Below, piece after piece: positions 58,854-64,000 of a DNA stretch of 64,000 nucleotides. Below the pieces are notes generated by a model that ran no database searches, was not told where the DNA came from, and was given only the letters and a program-made list of their open reading frames with translations. Both the position numbers and the translations under genes were made by a program. This DNA is from Mycobacterium sp. SMC-4. GTDB taxonomy: Bacteria > Actinomycetota > Actinomycetes > Mycobacteriales > Mycobacteriaceae. How positions within the stretch are numbered: position 1 is the stretch's first letter; each line of letters begins with the position of its first letter. The stretch is taken from positions 70,413-134,412 of the forward strand of contig NZ_CP079870.1 in the NCBI RefSeq assembly GCF_025263265.1. The letters run 5' to 3'.

Positions 58854-59467
58854 TTCAGCCTCCCAGGACGTCTCATCTGATGCATCATTGAATCATCTAA
58901 TGAATCATTACCACATCGCCGCAGGTAGGTCCATCGCAAAACGAACGTTCGCCGATGCGTGTCGCGGCGGCCAGCCGGAGAGGGGGTCATGCATACTCGT
59001 TCGCATCCACCGAAAACCCCTGGTGTCCAGGCTGTTTCATCCATGGGTACCGGGTCGGTAGGCGAGAGTCACACGATTGCTGCGTGATTCATCGGATGAA
59101 AATGCAGTGATTTAGTTGACATAACGGAGCTTATCGGCAAATGCGTTGTGCAGCAGGGTAATTCGGCTTAGATAATTGCCAGAGTTGGTTGTCCGTACTA
59201 TCCGCACTATGCCACACCGTGAGGCCAGATCGCACCCAGACCGCGAAGAAGGTCGCCCTGAGTTCGTTTCGCGCAGGCGCACAGACGGCGGCTTGCGAGC
59301 CGCGCTGAGCCCGTGTCAGCATCACTCGGCCACTTCCCGCGGAGCCCTTAAAACCCCTGCCCTACAACGGGTTACGGCTCAATACGTCACTGTGACAAAA
59401 AGGGGAGGCCGGCGAGTTATCTAAAGCGGATATATACTGAGTGTCTCGACAGCATATACCAGGAGGT
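58854..59467. other. Gene-free stretch upstream of the integrase with short repeats
   Basis: No credible gene lies in these 600 bp. TGAATCAT occurs at 58889-58896 and 58901-58908 and as its inverse near 59085-59092 (TGATTCAT). These AT-rich repeats beside the integrase start may be recombinase-binding sites, an att region or an operator of the XRE protein. Confidence 0.45.
59429..59460. promoter_or_regulatory. Operator dyad of the VapBC pair
   Basis: GATATATACTG (59429-59439) and CAGCATATACC (59450-59460) form an 11-bp inverted repeat with two mismatches and a 10-nt spacer, ending next to the AGGAGG ribosome site. VapB antitoxins bind such AT-rich dyads to autoregulate. Confidence 0.5.
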
Positions 59468-59677
59468 ATGGTGACGAAACGGCTGATCGACTTAGACGAT
59501 GATCTCCTGGCTGCTGCACAGCGTGAACTCAAAACCGCGGGCGTTTCCGACACTGTTCGGATGGCACTCCAGCAAGCGGCAGCCACCTCGGCACGGGCCC
59601 GTCAGGTCGCGTGGTTGCAGTCAGGCGCGCTCGAAGACATGGCGACACCCGAAGCGCGTAGGAACGTATGGCGCTGA
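59468..59677 (+). CDS. VapB-family antitoxin
   Basis: The 69-residue protein (MVTKRLIDLDDDLLAAAQ) has the VapB ribbon-helix-helix start, then TAGVSDTVRMALQQA and a C-terminal tail that would occupy the toxin site. AGGAGG ends 1 nt before the ATG, so the in-frame GTG at 59471 may be the real start. It overlaps the toxin gene by 10 bp. Confidence 0.82.
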   Translation: MVTKRLIDLDDDLLAAAQRELKTAGVSDTVRMALQQAAATSARARQVAWLQSGALEDMATPEARRNVWR

Positions 59678-60090
59678 TCGCGCGCTACGTCATCGACACC
59701 AGCGCGGCCGCGCGGATGCGGTCGGCGCCGGTCGGCGCTCGGCTGGCGCCATTGATAGAGGCCGGACTGGTCGCAACGACCGCACAGCTGGACGCCGAAG
59801 CGCTATACAGTGCGCGTAGCTCCGAAGAGTACGAACAACTTTGGTCCGATCGGCGGTTGGCGTATGAGTATCTGCCGACAGGTGACGAACAGTGGCAAGC
59901 GGCACTGGAGGCTCATCGCGCGCTCGCGCGAACGGGCCAGCATCGGTCGGTCGGTATGGCGGATCTGCTGATCGCGGCGGTCGCTGCGCATCACGAGGTA
60001 ACCGTCATCCACTACGACTCCGACTTTGAGACGGCCGCCGGCGTAATCCCCTTCGAACAGCGGTGGGTTGTGGAACGAGGCACCGTCTGA
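59668..60090 (+). CDS. VapC-family PIN toxin
   Basis: The 140-residue protein has YVIDTSAAARMRSAPV (first Asp), AQLDAEALYSARSSEEY (Glu), and VGMADLLIAAVAAHHEVTVIHYDSDF (two later Asp), the four acidic residues of a PIN ribonuclease. It cleaves tRNA or rRNA when free of VapB. Confidence 0.88.
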   Translation: MALIARYVIDTSAAARMRSAPVGARLAPLIEAGLVATTAQLDAEALYSARSSEEYEQLWSDRRLAYEYLPTGDEQWQAALEAHRALARTGQHRSVGMADLLIAAVAAHHEVTVIHYDSDFETAAGVIPFEQRWVVERGTV

Positions 60091-60105
60091 CTGGCGACGC
60101 GACCA

Positions 60106-60142
60106 CACAAATGTGGCACACAAATGTGCTCAGCTCTATACT
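60106..60142 (+). promoter_or_regulatory. Tandem CACAAATGTG operators and leaderless promoter
   Basis: CACAAATGTG occurs at 60106-60115 and 60119-60128, 13 bp apart. Each copy is nearly symmetric (CACA..TGTG). A -10 TATACT at 60137-60142 lies 6 nt before the ATG at 60149, so transcription should start at or near the start codon. The repeats cover the -35 region, which fits repression by the HTH protein encoded next. Confidence 0.6.
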
Positions 60143-60148
60143 TACCCC

Positions 60149-60817
60149 ATGCAGGAATACTTGAGCAGCACGCAAGTAGCTGATGAGCTGGGGATTAGCA
60201 GAGATGCACTCAACTCGGAGATCAGGGCTGGCCGTTTTATTGCCCCGGATGCTGTCGTCGGTGGCCGCTTTCAGGGATGGAGTCGCGAGACGGTGGAGCA
60301 GATCCGCCGAGATCGCGAGGGCGGGAATGTCATTCGGTGCGACGTCGCTGGTGTGCGATACCTGATCGCTGAGGTACGAGAGGCGGCCGAAACGGTCCGG
60401 GCGTATGGCTTTTCACCCGGAAAGCCCGTCAGCGACGTCTACGTGCAGATTCCGAGAACCTTACTGATCCTCGTCGCGCGGATGGAGTCCGAAATGCGGC
60501 GGCTGATTGTCCTCGATCACACGTATGCACGCATCATCACCGGTAGCGATGACCCTCGGCACCACGAAGAGACACCCATCGAGTTCGAGGTGGACCCGGT
60601 GAACAGCCTCGTATTCCCGCTAGGGACCGATCCGCAGATGCGCTCGTACCGACTGCGCAACGCTGCCCAACAGTTGGGAGCCGTGGTGACACGGATGCCC
60701 GATGTTCTCAAGAGCGCAGAAGCTCGTGCCGTGATGCGGGCGCTGGGCACGGAGCGCGACAAAATCACCGACTACACCGACGAACTGGAACAGGACCTCA
60801 ACGAGTCCATCGCATAG
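60149..60817 (+). CDS. HTH protein with unknown C-terminal domain
   Basis: The 222-residue protein begins MQEYLSSTQVADELGISRD and has an excisionase/MerR-like HTH in the first 45 residues (LNSEIRAGRF). The remainder is mixed alpha/beta, with DVYVQIPRTLLILVARMESE and a helical C-terminus (LGTERDKITDYTDELE). No catalytic motif is recognised. It probably regulates its own promoter through the tandem repeats and may also control the EccC-like pair. Confidence 0.65.
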   Translation: MQEYLSSTQVADELGISRDALNSEIRAGRFIAPDAVVGGRFQGWSRETVEQIRRDREGGNVIRCDVAGVRYLIAEVREAAETVRAYGFSPGKPVSDVYVQIPRTLLILVARMESEMRRLIVLDHTYARIITGSDDPRHHEETPIEFEVDPVNSLVFPLGTDPQMRSYRLRNAAQQLGAVVTRMPDVLKSAEARAVMRALGTERDKITDYTDELEQDLNESIA

Positions 60818-61035
60818 CACCAGATTAGGCAGTCCATGAGGTATCTTGGTAGGCAACGCCATTGCGCGAAGGCGGACTCCCTCGGTCGCGTTGCAGCTCC
60901 CGCCCACATCGGGGTACTGCTACCGAAGATCTCTCCGAGGACCAGGCTCATCGGGTCACGCGCTCCCAACAAAGATCGCACGTTGTTGATGTGGGCGACT
61001 ACGGGCAAATGTCTTTGAAGGGACTCGTGATTTCC
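60818..61035. other. Intergenic stretch before the EccC-like gene
   Basis: There is no gene in these 218 bp. A longer in-frame extension of the next gene reaches 60862 but lacks coding character. ATG 61009 and ATG 61036 are the realistic starts. Confidence 0.4.
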
Positions 61036-61797
61036 ATGGCATCTTCAAATGCGCGCAAGCGCGCGGCGCGTGAACACCAGCAGCGTTTCCCGGGTACACC
61101 GTATCCGGTGGCACTACGCGCCGTGTCCCACGGTGAAGAAGCACTCCAAGTCGTGATCGGCAAGGCAGGCGGGCATCCATACTGGGTCGACATTGAAGAG
61201 GCTGCGAGCGGAGGCAACGGTCCGCATATTGCGGTGATCGGCACCTCCGAAGTCGGCCGTCGCAGCGTAGTCGATCTAATGATCGACTCGATGTCCGCCC
61301 GACCTCCTCAGCGCGGGGTTGAGGTGCTGACGACGCGGGGGGACATTAGCGGTACCGACCACCTGATTGAGGAACGGACTCGTCAGTTACAGCAGTGTGG
61401 GGTACGGGATTTCGCTGAACTGCGCAGACGGAGCGCCACCGAGCAGAGCGACCCGGGTGACCGCAGCCATGCGGTAGTCGTGGTGGTCGACGGTGATCGC
61501 CTGATGGAGGAGTTCGTCCCGGTTGCAACGAGGGAAGGCCGCGTGACACGGGCAGGAGCCGACGAGTCATTGTCCGCACTGGCCCGCTTGCTGCGGCGCG
61601 GTCGTTGCCTGGACGTTCACACAGTACTCAACGTGCGGCAGTTGTCAGGCCCGTGGCTCACGAGTCTGTCTGGGCTCATGTCAAGCGTCGTGGAAGTGGA
61701 CGAGAGCGGCACTGCCGCCACCTGGCGAAATGTGGGCGTTCGCAGCGCCCCGGTCGATGTGGTGTTGCCAATGAACAACGAAGGAAAGCAGTCGTGA
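61036..61797 (+). CDS. EccC/FtsK-like protein with a degenerate ATP site
   Basis: The 253-residue protein starts MASSNARKRAAREHQQRFPG, a pattern common in mycobacteria. VDIEEAASGGNGPHIAVIG aligns with the EccC/FtsK lead-in to Walker A, but the P-loop itself reads TSEVGRRS instead of the usual G-x-G-K-S/T form. Later segments correspond to the EccC helices, Walker B-like AVVVVVDGDRLMEEF, and the sensor region (LARLLRRGRCLDVHTVLNVRQL). ATP hydrolysis is unlikely. It could be a structural relative of ESX or conjugation ATPases that serves as an inhibitor or adaptor. TGATG overlap couples it to the next gene. Confidence 0.65.
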   Translation: MASSNARKRAAREHQQRFPGTPYPVALRAVSHGEEALQVVIGKAGGHPYWVDIEEAASGGNGPHIAVIGTSEVGRRSVVDLMIDSMSARPPQRGVEVLTTRGDISGTDHLIEERTRQLQQCGVRDFAELRRRSATEQSDPGDRSHAVVVVVDGDRLMEEFVPVATREGRVTRAGADESLSALARLLRRGRCLDVHTVLNVRQLSGPWLTSLSGLMSSVVEVDESGTAATWRNVGVRSAPVDVVLPMNNEGKQS

Positions 61798-62483
61798 TGT
61801 CGATGTCATCCCCGGGGTCGCCGGACGCGTATCAGCAGATCGGTGCGCAGTACGTCGCGTCTATGCGTGACGGCCTATTGGGAAAGGTGTTGGAACAGGC
61901 CCGGTTTGGGGCGCTCGATCCGGAGTGGCGCAGCAGTGTCGTGCTGCCAAAGGAGCGACTGCAGCCGCAGATGGTCACTGACGATGACCGGGCAGTGGTG
62001 ATGGAAATCCAGCAGCTGCCGCGCCAGCCGTGGGAACCTGGTCAGGCCACTTGGCGGGTAGCGCTCAACGCGTGGTTCATTGCCCAGTTCGGCATCAGCG
62101 AGCGAGCACGGGTACGCAGCGCCCAGACGCAGGTGACGCTACTCGAAATGCAGGGAATGACAGCCATGTCGAAGTTCACTGTCGCCGGCCTGACGGGGAC
62201 CTATACCGACGACACGGTGCTCGAAGAGCTGACAGCGCTCCCCTACTCGGAGCTGCACGATCCCAACACCGCGGTGCACAGGGCTCAGCGCGATGAACTG
62301 ATAGCGAGCTATCTTGCTGGGCTCGATGATGCCGGTATCAGCAATGACTGGGCTGAGTGGCTACGGGCGCGGTCAGAAACGTGGGGCAATCCCATGCTGC
62401 AGAACAAGTGGAACATCATGTTGAACGGCCCAAGCCTGCGAACAATGTGGCGGCTACCCGATTACTGGCACAACGCTGAGTAA
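61797..62483 (+). CDS. Unknown partner of the EccC-like protein
   Basis: The 228-residue protein starts at an ATG overlapping the stop of the EccC-like gene. It has a hydrophilic helical N-terminus (YQQIGAQYVASMRDGLLG), QVTLLEMQGMTAMSKFTVAGL and an aromatic C-terminus (WNIMLNGPSLRTMWRLPDYW). There are no signal or membrane segments. Tight coupling suggests that the two products act together. No family recognised. Confidence 0.62.
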   Translation: MSMSSPGSPDAYQQIGAQYVASMRDGLLGKVLEQARFGALDPEWRSSVVLPKERLQPQMVTDDDRAVVMEIQQLPRQPWEPGQATWRVALNAWFIAQFGISERARVRSAQTQVTLLEMQGMTAMSKFTVAGLTGTYTDDTVLEELTALPYSELHDPNTAVHRAQRDELIASYLAGLDDAGISNDWAEWLRARSETWGNPMLQNKWNIMLNGPSLRTMWRLPDYWHNAE

Positions 62484-62562
62484 CCACAATCGCTGCCACA
62501 TCCGGTGTTTCTTCCCGAAGGTGGGAACCGCTAACTAGGTAGGTCCTCGTAGTGCAGCAGCA

Positions 62563-62931
62563 CTACGGCGGCCGGAGTTTCCACAACGTGAAACTGAGTG
62601 ATGGCGGCCGGCAGCTCGTGGGCGCCTCGGTCCAGGTGCTCACGCAGGCAGGGCAGTCGTGGTGAGCGAGGTGGGCCAGGCTGACGAGCAACGTGGTGAC
62701 AGGTGCGGGATCAAGCATGGTCTCGTAATGGACTGTGAGCAGCGGTAATTGGCTGACGCTGTACGGGTGGCGGTAGAGCGAGGCGTGCGCGGTGGTCACC
62801 ACAGGGTCAGCCTCGGCGCCGAAGCCGGGAATGTAGAGGGGACGTCCGTCGGTGAGGTGGTCAAGTCGGGATCTGGCGTAGCGGCCCACCTCGGAGGCGA
62901 GGACCAGTGGCGGCATGGCGCGGGTGCTCAT
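62563..62931 (-). CDS. Hypothetical protein (HDCPAC motif)
   Basis: The 122-residue protein from MSTRAMPPLVLASEVG has GFGAEADPVVTTAHASLY and a single Cys pair in HLAHHDCPACVSTW. The ATG overlaps the stop of the gene upstream (ATGA), so the two are coupled. No family recognised. Confidence 0.55.
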   Translation of the reverse strand: MSTRAMPPLVLASEVGRYARSRLDHLTDGRPLYIPGFGAEADPVVTTAHASLYRHPYSVSQLPLLTVHYETMLDPAPVTTLLVSLAHLAHHDCPACVSTWTEAPTSCRPPSLSFTLWKLRPP

Positions 62932-63665
62932 AGCTCCAGCCCGCCTTGGGAGGTGTGGTGACGGCTGTGTCGGGGTCGGTGGTGCTCCCACCAGGCGTGT
63001 TGTTCGGGGGTGAGGCCGTCCTTGTCTGCGGCGGTGCGCTCGGCGGCGGCCTGCTGGTGCGTGGTGGTGTCCTGGGCTGCTTGGCGGGGCAGTAGGGCGG
63101 CCAGGCGGGGGTCTTCGTGCCAGCGGTCGCCGTAGACGGAGTGGCCGATCCAGAGCGCGATGGCGGGGGCGGCGGGTCCGGCCAGTTGTAGTGGCGGGGT
63201 GTGGTCGTCGGCGAAGGACATGGTGACTGCCCGGCGGTGGGGATCAGGGTAGAACTCAGCCATTTCGCTGTACCAGAACGATGTCCACCCGCCTTGGGGG
63301 CGGCTGCACATCAGCCGTTGGTTGGTGGTCAGGACAGCGGCTTCGCGGTAGTTGGTCCATTGGGGTTGGCTGTTGCGGTCGGCATCGCGTCGGCGCCGGT
63401 TGTTGACGACACCTTGGCCGGCCATGGCGGCGGCCATCAGGACCGGGTTGACCATGAAGGGGGCTTGGGCGCGTTCGTAGTTCCCGTTGCCGGCGGCCAG
63501 GCGGCTGTAGGTGGCGGGGCTGCTGAGGCGGGCGACCTCGTTGGAGTTCAGGAAGGGACCGTGCACGGCCACGGTGGGGGGTTCTTTGCCTGAGCGTAAG
63601 GCCGTGGCGGTGCCGACTGCGTAACTCCACCACGGATCGGCTGCGGGCGCTGCTGGAGTGCTCAC
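62928..63665 (-). CDS. Hypothetical protein of mobile region
   Basis: The 245-residue protein has NRRRRDADRNSQPQWTNY, REAAVLTTNQRLMCSRPQGGW and WYSEMAEFYPDPHRRAVTM, which read like a small PH-like or beta domain of the kind used by actinobacterial membrane-surface proteins. A Gln/Ala/His-rich tail follows. There is no TM segment, although AAAMAGQGVVNN is hydrophobic. It overlaps the genes on both sides. Confidence 0.55.
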   Translation of the reverse strand: MSTPAAPAADPWWSYAVGTATALRSGKEPPTVAVHGPFLNSNEVARLSSPATYSRLAAGNGNYERAQAPFMVNPVLMAAAMAGQGVVNNRRRRDADRNSQPQWTNYREAAVLTTNQRLMCSRPQGGWTSFWYSEMAEFYPDPHRRAVTMSFADDHTPPLQLAGPAAPAIALWIGHSVYGDRWHEDPRLAALLPRQAAQDTTTHQQAAAERTAADKDGLTPEQHAWWEHHRPRHSRHHTSQGGLEL

Positions 63666-64000
63666 AGTGCCCTCCCCTCGTCGCCGCGGTGCTGTTGGTC
63701 CTCGCGTTGGGCGTCGCGGTACTCGCTGGCGCGGGCCTGTTCGGCGAGTCCTTGGGCGAAGCGGTATTGATCGGCGGTGGCCAGCCCGGATTGTTCGATC
63801 AGGAATGGAGTGGGGTTCAGGTGCAGTGACCAGCCGGACTGGCGGCCGGCGGCCAGCAGTCTCTGCTCGGCTTCGGCAGCTTTGGCTTTCGCCGCCTCGG
63901 ACTGGGCCTCCAGTTGCAGCAGAGTGGTCAAGGTGGTGTGTTCTTCGCGTTTGGCTGCGAGCTCTTCGCCACGGTCGAATGGCTCGACCTCGGTGTTGGT
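63662..64000 (-). CDS. Helical protein, C-terminal part (5' end outside window)
   Basis: The minus-strand frame is open from the window edge to a stop at 63662 and gives at least 112 residues. The first part is a helical, coiled-coil-like segment (TLTTLLQLEAQSEAAKAKA then EAEQRLLAAGRQSG), the second a short folded region (LHLNPTPFLIEQSGLATAD), then a polar tail. An internal TTG at 63931 could be a start, but the frame continues without a stop past the edge. It overlaps the next gene by ATGA. No function assigned. Confidence 0.5.
   Translation of the reverse strand, partial: TNTEVEPFDRGEELAAKREEHTTLTTLLQLEAQSEAAKAKAAEAEQRLLAAGRQSGWSLHLNPTPFLIEQSGLATADQYRFAQGLAEQARASEYRDAQREDQQHRGDEGRAL

Noticed and set aside
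1..64000. CRISPR arrays, rRNA and tRNA genes
   Set aside because: No regularly spaced repeats or recognisable tRNA/rRNA sequences were found on reading; a tRNA scan could not be run, so a tRNA att site is not excluded.

Overview
The window is high-GC actinobacterial DNA, most likely from a fast-growing Mycobacteriaceae genome (Mycolicibacterium/Mycobacterium). The support is an EspR-type regulator, a hemophore-related exported protein, an EccC-like ATPase relic, a P450/ferredoxin pair, and several promoters that look leaderless. Most of the window is accessory DNA built from mobile modules; only the first 6 kb reads as ordinary chromosome.

Layout. 1-5.7 kb: a catabolic cluster on the + strand (end of a 4-hydroxy-2-oxovalerate aldolase, APC permease, TetR regulator, aldehyde dehydrogenase, small HapK/Dabb-like protein, P450, 3Fe-4S ferredoxin). 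A fossil of a FAD oxidoreductase lies antisense inside the 3' end of the small protein gene. 5.8-6.1 kb: a membrane-protein gene cut off at the sequence TTATCTGTAAC. 6.2-12.2 kb: Tn554-like module 1 (minus strand): unknown gene A, HTH+ImmA/IrrE peptidase, TnpA, TnpB, TnpC. 12.7-23.4 kb: a small hypothetical gene, an IS21-family element, then a metabolic/exported block (sulfatase, hemophore-like protein, secreted Cys/Pro-rich protein, DUF1254 lipoprotein with a divergent AraC regulator, GGDEF cyclase). 23.8-24.3 kb: a fic gene truncated at an inverted copy of the same TTATCTGTAAC sequence, with its antitoxin gene upstream. 24.6-31.0 kb: a probable defence island (a 16-bp-arm palindrome, PP-loop/PAPS-reductase-like protein, MmeI-type single-chain restriction-modification enzyme, small Cys/His protein, HTH-fused SF2 helicase). 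31.0-37.1 kb: Tn554-like module 2 with the same five genes in the same order, bounded by an 8-bp direct repeat. 37.5-49.1 kb: plasmid- or ICE-like DNA with small regulators, a lipoprotein nuclease, a Fic protein with Gln in place of the catalytic His, an RHH protein, a KfrA-like coiled coil next to pentamer repeats, an EspR-like regulator and a SEC-C/HNH protein. 49.2-55.3 kb: a Phd/PIN toxin-antitoxin pair, two GNATs, a P-loop kinase, an IS256-family element and an MFS exporter. 55.5-58.9 kb: a three-gene overlapping module (integrase, XRE regulator, zinc-finger recombinase-fold protein). 59.4-62.5 kb: a VapBC pair, an HTH gene behind tandem operators, a degenerate EccC/FtsK-like protein and its partner. 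62.6-64 kb: three overlapping genes of unknown function that run out of the window.

The strongest candidate for an undescribed system is the five-gene Tn554-like module, present twice in diverged form. Each copy carries an ImmA/IrrE peptidase with its own N-terminal HTH plus a companion of unknown family, with a shared ACATGTAT/-10 promoter element upstream. The second candidate is the PP-loop + MmeI-like + HTH-helicase island, which module 2 abuts within about 20 bp of the helicase start. All functions were inferred by reading the sequence; no database search was run.
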